Origin: Spirosoma validum
GTDB taxonomy: Bacteria; Bacteroidota; Bacteroidia; Cytophagales; Spirosomataceae
Length of the DNA: 64,000 nucleotides
Assembly: GCF_014699035.1 (NCBI RefSeq)
Contig: NZ_JACXAA010000012.1
Coordinates: 186,001 to 250,000, forward strand
Direction of reading: 5' to 3'
How positions within the stretch are numbered: position 1 is the first letter of the stretch; each line of letters begins with the position of its first letter. This document shows positions 19,065 through 28,186 of the stretch, piece after piece. A program made the position numbers and the translations under genes. The notes beneath the pieces were generated by a model that ran no database searches, was not told where the DNA came from, and saw only the letters and a program-made list of their open reading frames with translations.

Positions 19065-21633
19065 TTTTTTTGACCTGCATTCAACAAGTGACGTCAGGTT
19101 CTTAAACCTGACGAGTGTGGTTTCTCAAAACCGTCTGAACCGTCTTAGACATTCGCTTTTGAGAAACCGCACTCTGTCGGGTTTAAGAACCCGACAACAC
19201 GGGCACCATCGATTACTTATTAAATCAGCCACTTGTTTCTTTTTTTTAGTCAATACGGTAACCGTTCTCGCTCAACATCGGCTTTCGGGAACGGTACTGA
19301 GCAGGCAGGACAGTGTGGCTGTAACCGGATGCACCATCTATCTGAACAATGGTAAGCGCTCTGTTTTAACCGATAGCCTGGGCCAGTTTTCGTTTACCGA
19401 TCTGCCGAATGGGCACTACGTATTGCATACCAGTTCGCCTGATTTTAAGTCTGCCAAAATCTCGGTAAATCTTGCCGAACGCGATCAGTACGTAGTGATT
19501 CAGTTGGCCAGTCGGCTCGAAACGCTGAGCGAAGTGACGGTTACGGACAAGCAGTCTGATTTTGGATTTACGCGGATGCGGGGTGTTGAAAGCATGGGCA
19601 TTTACGAAGGCAAGAAATCAGAAGTGATTATCCCAGAGCAATTGGTAGCGAATTTGTCGACCAACAACGCCCGACAAATTTATGCGCGGGTGGCCGGTTT
19701 GAACATCTGGGAGAACGAAGGCGCAGGCTTGCAATTGAGCGTTGGCGGTCGCGGACTCGATCCGAACCGGAGTTCAAATTTCAACGTCCGGCAGAACGGC
19801 TACGACATCAGCGCCGATGCGTTAGGCTATCCAGAAAGCTATTATACACCACCGATTGAAGGAGTTGGTCGTATTCAGATTGTGCGGGGTGCGGCTTCGC
19901 TTCAATATGGTACGCAGTTTGGTGGCTTGCTCAACTTTGTGATGAAAAAGCCCATTACCGATCGTACGTTCGAGCTAACAGCCCGGCAAACGATTGGGTC
20001 ATTTGGTTTTTATAATGCCTTCACCAGCGCCAGCGGTACGATTGGAAAACTGAGTTATTACACGTTCTTCCAATACAAAAAAGGCGATGGCTGGCGACCG
20101 AATTCCCACTTTACCAACTACACGGCTTTCGCCGATATCGATTACCGCTTTTCGGAACAAACAACGCTGGGTTTCGACATTACCCAGATGAGCTACTTAG
20201 CGCAGCAACCCGGTGGCTTGACCGATGCTATGTTCGCCGAAAATCCACGGCAAAGCAATCGGGAACGGAACTGGTTCAAGGTAAACTGGACCATGCCCGC
20301 GTTGCATTTCGATCATAAAGTCAATGCCAATAACGAGTTAAATCTGAGGCTGTTTGGCTTATACGCCTATCGCTATTCGCTGGGTTTCCGCCCAAACCGC
20401 GTAGCGAGTATCGACGATATGAGCGAACGCGATTTAATCAAAGGCGACTTTCAGAACTACGGTGCTGAAGCGCGGTACCTGAAGCGGTACTACGTTGGTA
20501 AAAAGCAGGCCGTTTTGCTGGTGGGAGGCCGGTATTATCATGGGTACAATCACAGCATCCAGGGATTAGGCAGCACTGGCAAAGACGCCAATTTCAACTT
20601 TATCGATAATGAGCAGGCCATCGCATCAGACTACCAATTCCCGAATCGGAACGTAGCGCTGTTTGCGGAAAACATTTTTTATATTGGTGATAAACTGTCC
20701 ATTACACCTGGGCTTCGCTACGAGTACATTCATACGACAGCCGATGGCTTTTATGGCACCATTGCGCGCGATTTGGCCGGAAATATTATCAACTCCGTTC
20801 GCACCAGCGAAGCCCGGACCAACAACCGGCAGTTTGTGCTGGGAGGCATCGGCATCAGTTATAAACCAGTAGCCCAGCTTGATATCTACGGTAATCTTTC
20901 GCAGAATTATCGTTCCATTACGTTCAGCGACATGCGAATTGCCAACCCCTCTCAGGTAATTGACCCTAACCTACAGGATGAAAAAGGGTACTCATTGGAC
21001 GCCGGGATACGTAGCACGCAAACGACACTGTACAATTTCGACGTTAGTCTGTTTTACCTCAACTACAATAACCGCATTGGGGAAGTACAGTTCTACGACC
21101 AGAACGACCGGGTCCTGCGTCGTCGGGGCAACATTGGCCAGGCGGTTATTATGGGACTGGAATCGTACGCCGAAGCTGATTTTCTGCGATTGGTCAATCC
21201 GTCAAACGCCAATCTAAGTGGCGTTTTATTCGCTAACGTAGCGTTGATTCATTCGACGTATAAAGCGAGTGAAATCGCCGGGGTGGTCGGTAATCAGGTG
21301 GAATTTGTACCGGATATAAATCTGAAAAGTGGGGTTCGGTTAGGCTATAAAAACCTGAAAGCGTCATTTCAATACACGCACTTATCGGATCAGTTTTCCG
21401 ATGCAACGAATGCCCGCGACGGTGGTGTTTCGGCGGTTATCGGTCTGATTCCAGCCTATACGATTATGGACGCCAGCCTATCCTACCAGTTCCGTCGGTT
21501 TCGATTGGAGGGTAGTCTGAATAACCTGGCAAATAAAGCTTACTTTACCCGCCGGGCTACCGGCTATCCGGGGCCGGGCATTCTGCCTTCCGACGGACGT
21601 AGCGTATACATAACTCTGCAAGTAAAGCTCTGA
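19042..21633 (+). CDS. TonB-dependent outer-membrane receptor, FecA-like; start uncertain
   Basis: An outer-membrane siderophore/citrate-type receptor. A secretion-like segment (SATCFFFLVNTVTVLAQ, about 19225-19275) precedes a CarboxypepD_reg-like domain (GTVLSRQDSVAVTGCTIYL), a plug with VGGRGLDPNRSSNF and IEGVGRIQIVRGAASLQYG, and a 22-strand barrel ending YITLQVKL. No ATG lies between 19042 and the mature protein, so the start is either the ATG at 19042, overlapping the HTTM gene by 23 nt, or a rare codon such as ATT at 19219. With 19042, the palindromic repeat at 19093-19195 is translated in frame as an N-terminal extension. It is the last gene of the imelysin operon, consistent with iron uptake. 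Confidence 0.85.
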   Translation: MIRFTVFSFFDLHSTSDVRFLNLTSVVSQNRLNRLRHSLLRNRTLSGLRTRQHGHHRLLIKSATCFFFLVNTVTVLAQHRLSGTVLSRQDSVAVTGCTIYLNNGKRSVLTDSLGQFSFTDLPNGHYVLHTSSPDFKSAKISVNLAERDQYVVIQLASRLETLSEVTVTDKQSDFGFTRMRGVESMGIYEGKKSEVIIPEQLVANLSTNNARQIYARVAGLNIWENEGAGLQLSVGGRGLDPNRSSNFNVRQNGYDISADALGYPESYYTPPIEGVGRIQIVRGAASLQYGTQFGGLLNFVMKKPITDRTFELTARQTIGSFGFYNAFTSASGTIGKLSYYTFFQYKKGDGWRPNSHFTNYTAFADIDYRFSEQTTLGFDITQMSYLAQQPGGLTDAMFAENPRQSNRERNWFKVNWTMPALHFDHKVNANNELNLRLFGLYAYRYSLGFRPNRVASIDDMSERDLIKGDFQNYGAEARYLKRYYVGKKQAVLLVGGRYYHGYNHSIQGLGSTGKDANFNFIDNEQAIASDYQFPNRNVALFAENIFYIGDKLSITPGLRYEYIHTTADGFYGTIARDLAGNIINSVRTSEARTNNRQFVLGGIGISYKPVAQLDIYGNLSQNYRSITFSDMRIANPSQVIDPNLQDEKGYSLDAGIRSTQTTLYNFDVSLFYLNYNNRIGEVQFYDQNDRVLRRRGNIGQAVIMGLESYAEADFLRLVNPSNANLSGVLFANVALIHSTYKASEIAGVVGNQVEFVPDINLKSGVRLGYKNLKASFQYTHLSDQFSDATNARDGGVSAVIGLIPAYTIMDASLSYQFRRFRLEGSLNNLANKAYFTRRATGYPGPGILPSDGRSVYITLQVKL
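19093..19195. repeat. Palindromic repeat, GTCGGGTT family, copy 1
   Basis: The left arm (19093 onward, with GTCAGGTTCTTAAACCTGAC) and right arm (ending GTCGGGTTTAAGAACCCGAC at 19176-19195) are imperfect reverse complements about 40 nt long, and each arm also folds on itself. The right 20-mer recurs exactly at 40792-40811. It sits over the apparent 5' end of the TonB receptor gene. Confidence 0.8.
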
Positions 21634-21710
21634 TTAAAAGAGCTGTTTTTGAAAGCCAGTATCTCCTGATGTAGAAATTATTATTTTTGTCTAAAACGAA
21701 TTGGCGACTT

Positions 21711-22001
21711 ATGAACGCATTGCAGGATACTCGACGCTTGCTGGCGCAGAATCGGTCACAACTAGCAGCTCGTTACCCAATCCAACGGCTTGCTCTATTT
21801 GGATCGTATGCCCGAAACGAAGCTACACCCGATAGTGATGTTGATATTTTAGTGGAATTTAGTCAACCCGTTGGTTTAAAATTTTTCGAACTAGCGCAAG
21901 AACTTGAGCAACTTTTAGACAGACACGTTGATCTGGTTTCCCGAAACGGTATAAAACCAGCTTATTTTGCCGCCATTGAACCCGACTTGATTGATGTCTA
22001 A
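21711..22001 (+). CDS. mntA: MNT-type minimal nucleotidyltransferase antitoxin
   Basis: A 96-residue minimal nucleotidyltransferase. The active-site signature reads LFGSYARNEATPDSDVDILV (GS-x10-DxD, about residues 24-43), with a downstream strand HVDLVS carrying the third acidic residue. In characterised MNT-HepT pairs this protein neutralises HepT by adding AMP groups to a tyrosine in the toxin. ATG at 21711 is chosen over a TTG eight codons upstream. Its stop overlaps the HepT start by 8 nt, typical of translationally coupled toxin-antitoxin pairs. Confidence 0.88.
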   Translation: MNALQDTRRLLAQNRSQLAARYPIQRLALFGSYARNEATPDSDVDILVEFSQPVGLKFFELAQELEQLLDRHVDLVSRNGIKPAYFAAIEPDLIDV

Positions 22002-22341
22002 GCGTATTCCAGCTTTACTGATAGCCGATATTCTAACCTCCATTGCAAAAATCGAAAGCTATACAAGTGGGCTTATTTATGAATCATTCCTGGCTGATAG
22101 ACGTACGGTTGAAGCTGTTGAACGAAACTTCGAAATAATTGGTGAAGCCGCTAACCAATTATCGAAAGATTTTCAGCAGAACAACAGCCATATTCCCTGG
22201 CATAGTGTCGTTAGTTTCCGAAACCGACTCATTCATGGCTATTTCGGCGTAGATTACGAGATTATATGGTACGTAATAACCGTTGATTTAATCGACCTGA
22301 AAAAACAATTCGAGCGACTCCAGGCTGGTTTGGACAGCTGA
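21994..22341 (+). CDS. hepT: HepT-like ribonuclease toxin (DUF86)
   Basis: A 115-residue all-helical HEPN-family protein. It contains the HEPN catalytic motif in FRNRLIHGYFGVDYEIIW, that is Arg-x4-His-x-Tyr, where the Tyr is the residue AMPylated by the MNT partner in studied systems. EAVERNFEIIGEAANQLS is also characteristic of HepT. The gene overlaps mntA, so both are probably made from one transcript. It acts on cytosolic RNA if active. The pair has its own position between the TonB receptor and a bidirectional terminator, as is common for mobile defence or stability modules. Confidence 0.88.
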   Translation: MSKRIPALLIADILTSIAKIESYTSGLIYESFLADRRTVEAVERNFEIIGEAANQLSKDFQQNNSHIPWHSVVSFRNRLIHGYFGVDYEIIWYVITVDLIDLKKQFERLQAGLDS

Positions 22342-22368
22342 CTTCAATAGCTAATTTTTTGATAGTCT

Positions 22369-22425
22369 AAAGCGGAATCCCATCAATCGCAAATCTTTTG
22401 CTCGATTGATGGGATTCCGCTTTTT
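22369..22425. terminator. Bidirectional terminator between hepT and the SulP gene
   Basis: AAAGCGGAATCCCATCAATCG (22369-22389) and its exact complement (22403-22423) form a 21-bp stem around a 13-nt loop, ending in a T run on the plus strand and a matching A run on the other side. It lies between two convergent genes. Confidence 0.8.
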
Positions 22426-22461
22426 GCCTGTGCACAGAGGTTACGGATAATTTTCATGTAC

Positions 22462-24114
22462 CTAGCCTCTAACAGGCGTAGTGTGTAGATTAAGCTTTAC
22501 GTCACTGCGTCGGTACGTATTGAACAGATCCTTCGGCGTGTAAACGGGTGTCGGATCGCTGATTGAACTTGGTAAAAAGATAACCTGAATATTCCGTTGA
22601 CGAGCGGCAACGCCGAAATTCTCAATGGTGGAAATCACGTCGCTGTCGATATACGATGAGCTGCTTCCGTCAATTTCTATGATTGCATTATCGGGAACAC
22701 TCTTCAGTAGCTTTACTAGTTTGGCTTTGCTCAAAAACGAAACGTGCTCACCCAAACTCACCTGGATTCGTTTAACACCGTGATCCAGATCCATTTTAAC
22801 ACGGTGCGTATTTTGGTAATGCTCGTGCAGGATAAAGAAAATGCCCGTAGCCATCCCGATGCCGATACCCGTCAGCAAATCAGTCAGTAAAATTGCCAGG
22901 ATCGTTACCACGAATGGGATAAATTTCGAAGGGCCTTCCGCGAAAATCGCTTTAAAGACTTCAATTCGGGCCAGTTTATAACCAGTCACCAACAGAATAG
23001 CCGCCAGGCTCGCCCACGGAATTTTGTTCAGCAACGTAGGCAGCGTTACGACACAAACCAGCAACAGTGTTCCGTGAAGTAAGGCAGCCAGTTTGGTACG
23101 TGCACCGGCGTTGATACTCACCGAACTTCGCACAATAACCGACGTTACCGGAATCCCGCCAATCAGTCCACTAATGATGTTCCCAACACCCTGTGCTTTT
23201 AGCTCATGGTTGGCCGGTGTTTTCCGTTTGATCGGGTCCAGTTCGTCCGAAGCCTCAATGGCCAGCAGCGCTTCCAGGCTTGCTACCAGCGCAATAGAAA
23301 CGGCCGATGTATAAACTAACGGATTAGTCCACTGCGAAAAATCGGGGAACGTAAACAGCTGAAAAAACGCCTGAACCCCTTCAGGAACGGGTAGTTGAAC
23401 CAGGTGATTGCCGCGTAATACCAAGGGCGGAAAAGCAACGCGAACGAGTTCGTTCAAGCTGATACCCAGTACGACAACGACCAGCGCAGCCGGTACGTTT
23501 CTGGCGAATGCCTTCTGTCGAAAACTGGGCTGTTCCCACAAATAAAACACCGCTAGCGATGTTAATGCAATCATAATGGCTACTCCACTAAACTGGCCGA
23601 GGGCCATTTGGAGCTGCTCAATGATGTTGAAACCACCAGGCTGAAACAGGGCAAATCCTTCGGCCGCATCGGCGTCGTAGCCAACTAAGTGCGGTAACTG
23701 TTTTATGATCAGAATGATACCAATACCGGCCAGCATCCCTTTAATGACAGACGAGGGGAAAAAGTTACTGACGATACCAGCACGAGCGTATCCCAGACCA
23801 ATCTGAATCAGGCCCGCTATACACGTAGCCAGCAGAAAAGCCGGAAATGAACCCAGTGACTGAATGGCGCTTAACGTAACAACAATCAGACCCGCTTCCG
23901 GACCCGAAATACTTACTGCCGAGCGACTGACGAGTCCAATGACCAGTCCACCGACAATACCAGCAATGATACCGGCAAAAAGCGGAGCTCCCGACGCCAG
24001 GGCGATCCCCAGACACAATGGAACCGCTACCAGAAAGGAGATCGCGCCCCCCCGGATATCACCCTGAAGGTTGCTTAGATCGATTGATTGAAAAAACGTT
24101 GACTTCGTATTCAT
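22462..24114 (-). CDS. SulP-family inorganic anion transporter with STAS domain
   Basis: A 550-residue inner-membrane transporter. The N-terminal SulP fold (about 10-420, 12-14 membrane spans) begins GDIRGGAISFLVAVPLCLGIALASG and contains SISGPEAGLIVVTLSAI and IIGGLIGGIPVTSVIVRSS. A STAS-like cytoplasmic domain follows (about 440-520) with NAIIEIDGSSSSYIDSDV. Family members carry sulfate, bicarbonate or other anions. The motif with an early GIALASGAPL loop is common in bacterial bicarbonate/sulfate SulPs; the substrate is not certain. It is transcribed alone. Confidence 0.88.
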   Translation of the reverse strand: MNTKSTFFQSIDLSNLQGDIRGGAISFLVAVPLCLGIALASGAPLFAGIIAGIVGGLVIGLVSRSAVSISGPEAGLIVVTLSAIQSLGSFPAFLLATCIAGLIQIGLGYARAGIVSNFFPSSVIKGMLAGIGIILIIKQLPHLVGYDADAAEGFALFQPGGFNIIEQLQMALGQFSGVAIMIALTSLAVFYLWEQPSFRQKAFARNVPAALVVVVLGISLNELVRVAFPPLVLRGNHLVQLPVPEGVQAFFQLFTFPDFSQWTNPLVYTSAVSIALVASLEALLAIEASDELDPIKRKTPANHELKAQGVGNIISGLIGGIPVTSVIVRSSVSINAGARTKLAALLHGTLLLVCVVTLPTLLNKIPWASLAAILLVTGYKLARIEVFKAIFAEGPSKFIPFVVTILAILLTDLLTGIGIGMATGIFFILHEHYQNTHRVKMDLDHGVKRIQVSLGEHVSFLSKAKLVKLLKSVPDNAIIEIDGSSSSYIDSDVISTIENFGVAARQRNIQVIFLPSSISDPTPVYTPKDLFNTYRRSDVKLNLHTTPVRG

Positions 24115-24262
24115 GCCAATTTCTGGTTGTATAAACCTGTTTTGTGCCTACGCCAGCAGGTCATGGTGCACTTGTGAATGACGCTCAAATCAAGTATACC
24201 ACAACCTTACTGGGCAGGTCTTTTTCTTCAGTGAGAACATTGAGTAGCGATTGGTTATAGTC

Positions 24263-24562
24263 TTATAATTCGCTTGTCACCAATGATTTTGCAGACGTAG
24301 TCGGCTGGCTTACGGACACTTTTTCCGTAGTTCCTGACTCTATTTGCCGAAGCCGATGCTCCAGTTGAAGAGCCGCTCTGTGCAGTGAATCAGCCCGTTG
24401 ACTTTCGACCTCAAACTGCGTGCGGTAGTATTTTTTTTCCAGGCGGGTCTGTCGGTTGTCGAAGTACAGATTGAACGCAATGCATCCAAAAATCAACCCC
24501 CAAACAGTTATCCAATTGACTAGTTTATTCCCTCTTCTCTTCGAGTTGCCGTTGTTGTTCAT
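24263..24562 (-). CDS. Small single-pass membrane protein with coiled coil
   Basis: A 99-residue protein that I do not recognise. A basic N-terminus (GNSKRRGNKL) is followed by one transmembrane segment (about 17-33, ITVWGLIFGCIAFNLYF). A charged, heptad-like stretch follows (about 36-75, Arg/Glu/Leu-rich with ESQRADSLHRAALQLEHRL), then a Ser/Thr-rich tail. The layout suggests a membrane-anchored coiled-coil protein. It sits between the SulP gene and the histidine kinase gene, all on the minus strand but with gaps above 120 nt, so co-transcription is unclear. Confidence 0.55.
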   Translation of the reverse strand: MNNNGNSKRRGNKLVNWITVWGLIFGCIAFNLYFDNRQTRLEKKYYRTQFEVESQRADSLHRAALQLEHRLRQIESGTTEKVSVSQPTTSAKSLVTSEL

Positions 24563-24688
24563 GATTCAAAATGGGTTATAGTTCCACTCAGAAATTCACA
24601 CAACAAAGTTCTTTTAATTAATCACTCCTTTAATTAAGGGCTGGTTAGAAGGCAATGAGAAACCAATTAGAAGCTGATTAGAAAACGA

Positions 24689-26056
24689 TTAGAATTTTTT
24701 GGGCAGACGTACCACGAACGTAGTGCCTTTATCGAGTTCGGAAGCCACCTGAATCTGCCCACGGTGAAGCTGGATAATCCGGTACGTTAACGGCAGTCCG
24801 ACGCCATGTCCATGAATGCGCTTCACATTCTGCGCGCGAAAAAAAGGCTCGTAAATATTTTTGATATCGTCTTCCGCAATGCCAACCCCCTCGTCTTTAA
24901 ACGCAATCGTTATCCATTGGGCATTGGCATCAAGCACGACATCGACTCGTTTCTTCTCCGAAAACTTACAGCCGTTTTCCATCAGATTGAAAAAAGCCGA
25001 GTACAACAGCGACGTATTACCTTCGATGGTGAGTGAAGGCTGAATCTTCTCGATTTCGCCGTCAAACGAGAAAACAACCGAGTAATCAGGTTGTCGATTC
25101 ATAAGCATCTGGGCCGCCTGATAAATCACCTCATCGATAGCTACTTGACTGAATTTCAAGGGTGTTGCCTCCAGACTAACCAGTGTTAGATTGAGCAGGT
25201 TATTCGTCAGTTTGTTCATGCGCTGAATGACCTCCAGCGCCGATTTCCATTTGGCTTCGTGTTCTTCGACCGTACGACGTTTCAGCAGGGTTACTTCGAT
25301 CTGGCCCGTAATGATCGTCAGGGGTGTACGTAGTTCGTGGGATGCGTTGGCCACAAAATTTCGCTGCACCTCAAACCCTTCCTGCACCCGATCAAGCATG
25401 AGGTTGAACGTATGAGCTAGCTGGGCAACCTCATCGTGGTCATTGCCCGCCGTTACGCGTTGATTCAAATTAGACGCCGTGATCTGATCAACCTGGCGCA
25501 CAACTTCCGAGATTGGCTGGAGTGAACGACCGGCGTAGGCCCACCCAATGGCGCCCACAAGCGCCAGGCTACAAACCAGCCCCACCACCATGATCGTACC
25601 CAGATGCCCGATTTCTTCAATCCCGTATTCGTCGTAAGCGGAAGCTACCAATACGTATTCCTGCCCGCCGTGCAAGTAGGTGAACCCAACCACTTCAGCC
25701 CGGTTTCGGCGAAAAAATAATTCTTTCTTTTTCCGAATGAGGCTAAGAACCTCGTCCTTTACGATGGAACTATCCCGTGTCGAATAAAGAATCTGATTGT
25801 TCTGATTGTAAATATTGATCTGCTCCTCAGGTAACGCAGTGAGGTTATTTCGTTCAATAATCCGCAGCATCCGGGTATTAATCTCGTCCTCATCCAGCAG
25901 CAGCCGGGCCGTATTTTTTGCCTTATCGCTCAAGCGAAGGTAGAAATCCCGCTGCCGAAAATATTCGGCGGTGGCGTACACCACAAACGAAAACAGCAAC
26001 AGAATAGCGGCAACGACACCCACAAAGGTGATCGACAGTCGAGAACGTATCTTCAT
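24689..26056 (-). CDS. Sensor histidine kinase
   Basis: A 455-residue membrane kinase. TM1 (about 8-30), a periplasmic sensor of about 120 residues, and TM2 (about 152-175) are followed by HAMP (GRSLQPISEVVRQVDQI). The HisKA segment FVANASHELRTPLTII has phospho-acceptor His about 239, and HATPase_c shows N-box LMENGCKFSE and G-boxes FKDEGVGI and HGHGVGLPL. It phosphorylates the adjacent OmpR-type regulator, whose stop lies 3 nt upstream of this start. Related Bacteroidota pairs (CusS/ArlS-like) respond to metals or envelope stress; the signal here is unknown. Confidence 0.93.
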   Translation of the reverse strand: MKIRSRLSITFVGVVAAILLLFSFVVYATAEYFRQRDFYLRLSDKAKNTARLLLDEDEINTRMLRIIERNNLTALPEEQINIYNQNNQILYSTRDSSIVKDEVLSLIRKKKELFFRRNRAEVVGFTYLHGGQEYVLVASAYDEYGIEEIGHLGTIMVVGLVCSLALVGAIGWAYAGRSLQPISEVVRQVDQITASNLNQRVTAGNDHDEVAQLAHTFNLMLDRVQEGFEVQRNFVANASHELRTPLTIITGQIEVTLLKRRTVEEHEAKWKSALEVIQRMNKLTNNLLNLTLVSLEATPLKFSQVAIDEVIYQAAQMLMNRQPDYSVVFSFDGEIEKIQPSLTIEGNTSLLYSAFFNLMENGCKFSEKKRVDVVLDANAQWITIAFKDEGVGIAEDDIKNIYEPFFRAQNVKRIHGHGVGLPLTYRIIQLHRGQIQVASELDKGTTFVVRLPKKF

Positions 26057-26059
26057 GCG

Positions 26060-26743
26060 TTAATCTTCAGCAATTTGCATGATATAACCGATTCCGCTGA
26101 TCGTATGAATCAGCTTGACCGGAAAATCCTTATCGATTTTTTTCCTCAGGTAATTCACATACACATCCACTACGTTGGTGCCCGTATCGAAATTAAGATC
26201 CCAGACGTGTTCCATGATTTCGTTTCGACTAAGGGCCCGATTCGGGTTCTTCATAAAAAATTCGAGCAGGGCCAGTTCACGAGCGGTCAATAACAGTTTA
26301 TGATTCCCCCGTTTTACGGTTTTACTTTGCAGATTCAGCTCAAGATCAGCCATTTTAAGGGCAGTCAGCTCTTGTGAAACAACGCTGTTACGTCGGTTGA
26401 GCGCACGCAGCCGGGCTACCAGCTCGCGAAACTCGAACGGTTTCACCAGGTAATCGTCGGCACCCGCGTCGAAGCCACTCACTTTGTTATCCGTGCTGCC
26501 AAAGGCTGTTAGCATCAGAATCGGTAAAGTCTCAAATTTATTCCGGATCATCCGGCACAGATCATACCCATTGATAACCGGCAGATTTACGTCCAGAATG
26601 ACCGTATCATAATCGCGTTCAGCCAGTTGCTGTTGAGCTTCCATGGCGTTACCCGCCGTATCGGCCTGGAAGTCGTATTCTTCCAAACCACTTTTAATTA
26701 GCGCAGCCACCTCCCACTCATCTTCAACAATCAAAACTCGCAT
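26060..26743 (-). CDS. OmpR/PhoB-family response regulator
   Basis: A 227-residue regulator with receiver domain (1-115; acidic pocket EDE 7-9, phospho-acceptor Asp51 in VILDVNLP, Lys in DDYLVKPFEF) and a winged-helix DNA-binding domain (about 130-225; LTARELALLEFFMKNPN, NVVDVYVNYLRKKID, GIGYIM). ATG at 26743 is chosen because MRVLIVEDE is the canonical start; the longer form adds 15 unconserved residues. It is the first gene of a two-gene operon with the histidine kinase. Confidence 0.94.
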   Translation of the reverse strand: MRVLIVEDEWEVAALIKSGLEEYDFQADTAGNAMEAQQQLAERDYDTVILDVNLPVINGYDLCRMIRNKFETLPILMLTAFGSTDNKVSGFDAGADDYLVKPFEFRELVARLRALNRRNSVVSQELTALKMADLELNLQSKTVKRGNHKLLLTARELALLEFFMKNPNRALSRNEIMEHVWDLNFDTGTNVVDVYVNYLRKKIDKDFPVKLIHTISGIGYIMQIAED

Positions 26744-26905
26744 AGTATCTCTTTGTACTGGCCCATCAACGACGTCTAAATTTAACAAGCTTATCGAAAC
26801 GAACTCGCTATTCTTTAATCTGATTTTAATCTACCTCTAAAACACGACAGTCAGGCGTATTGTTAGTGATAATTACTTATCTATAATTAGCTAATTGATA
26901 AGGGT

Positions 26906-26969
26906 AAGGTATCATGGGCTTCAGCCCGTGTAGCTAATCTATAACACGGGCTGAAGCCCATGATACCTT
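26906..26969. repeat. Intergenic inverted repeat, TTCAG family
   Basis: AAGGTATCATGGGCTTCAGC and following bases (from 26906) and the right arm (CACGGGCTGAAGCCCATGAT from 26945, ending ACCTT by 26969) form a stem of about 27 bp. It ends at the stop of the BNR-repeat protein gene and may serve as its terminator. The core resembles the repeats at 45.8 and 57.5 kb. Confidence 0.75.
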
Positions 26970-28186
26970 TATAAGTTCGTTAGCAGCCGAAACGTAATCA
27001 CTGGATTCTCCTTTTCTGTTACCTGTTCATACGCCACCAGTGTACCTGTTTTCGTAATCATCACGGCGGGATATGTCGCGTTAACGGAGTCGGATGTAAG
27101 GTATGTTGTGGGGCTGACTACGTTTCCGTCAAACGTTCGCATACCGATTCGCTGCACGAAGGAACCCATTTCGCCAGACCCATCCCGGGAGATCGACTCA
27201 TCCCAAACCCACATGAGCCGCTGCCCATTTGACGCGATCTGCGGATGTCGGGCCCGATCAGAGAATACGCTCGAAACCAGCTTATCGGAATCCCTACGCG
27301 CTAACCGCAGTCCGATGGCATCCTCTTTCCCCGAAAACCAGGTTGTCAATACGTCGTTACCCAATTGCGCGACTACCGGTCCTGCGTGTGGACAGGCATT
27401 GACTTGCCAGCGATCCGCAAAAACAACCTTCGGTTTACTGAAGCTTTTACCACCATCGCTCGAAATCGACGTACTGATATCCCGATAGGCCACTTCCCCG
27501 CCTTTGGCAGACTGTAAATCGCGATACGTCAAATGGATACGTTTCTGTGCATCGACAAACACATTCGTACGGCAGCACTGGCAGGCGTTTTCATCGACCA
27601 GAACAGCTCCTCCGAAGCCTTGTTCTTTGGTCGTTCGCGCAAACACCACCGGACGACCTTCCTGACCCGGTCGTTTTTCATCAAGCCAGACCGCGCCGAT
27701 TTCACCGTTGGGCAATCGTGTAAGATCACTGAATGAATGGCTTTTCCCCGGCGATGCATCCTGATGAATGGGCTTAGGCTCCATCCAGGTTTTCCCGTTA
27801 TCTGTTGACATCGTATACAGCAAATCCCCGGCAAAGCGCGACTCCGGCGTTGGACGGGGCACTTCGAAAACAGCCAGTAACGTACCATCAGCTTTCACAG
27901 CTATTTTAGGCATACCTTCCGCGTGCGACGAGATAGTTGACGGTGCTTTCACCTGAATTTTCGAGCCAAAGGTTTGTCCCCCGTCTTTCGATACAGCGAA
28001 GTAGAATGACGCTCCTTTGTCACCGGCTTTCTCAACCCAGCTCAGCAATGGATTTCCGGCCGCATCGGTCGTCAGGCGAGGTACGGCACCAACGAATTGA
28101 GAATCAGAAACGGTTGTTTCGGTGGCAGGCAGTAAGACTAGCAACCAACCAAGGATAGAAAATAGAAAGGAATAGGTCATAATCAT
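26969..28186 (-). CDS. BNR/Asp-box repeat protein (sialidase-like fold) with CxCC motif
   Basis: A 405-residue exported protein with N-terminal signal segment (about 4-20). At least three Asp boxes are visible: SKDGGQTF, STDNGKTW and SSDGGKSF, indicating a six-bladed propeller. Genuine sialidase activity is doubtful, because the catalytic Arg triad and Tyr/Glu pair cannot be located. A Cys cluster DENACQCCRTNV lies near residue 203 and could bind a metal. The ATG at 28186 overlaps the TonB receptor stop (ATGA), so translation is coupled and the two probably act together. Confidence 0.72.
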   Translation of the reverse strand: MIMTYSFLFSILGWLLVLLPATETTVSDSQFVGAVPRLTTDAAGNPLLSWVEKAGDKGASFYFAVSKDGGQTFGSKIQVKAPSTISSHAEGMPKIAVKADGTLLAVFEVPRPTPESRFAGDLLYTMSTDNGKTWMEPKPIHQDASPGKSHSFSDLTRLPNGEIGAVWLDEKRPGQEGRPVVFARTTKEQGFGGAVLVDENACQCCRTNVFVDAQKRIHLTYRDLQSAKGGEVAYRDISTSISSDGGKSFSKPKVVFADRWQVNACPHAGPVVAQLGNDVLTTWFSGKEDAIGLRLARRDSDKLVSSVFSDRARHPQIASNGQRLMWVWDESISRDGSGEMGSFVQRIGMRTFDGNVVSPTTYLTSDSVNATYPAVMITKTGTLVAYEQVTEKENPVITFRLLTNL

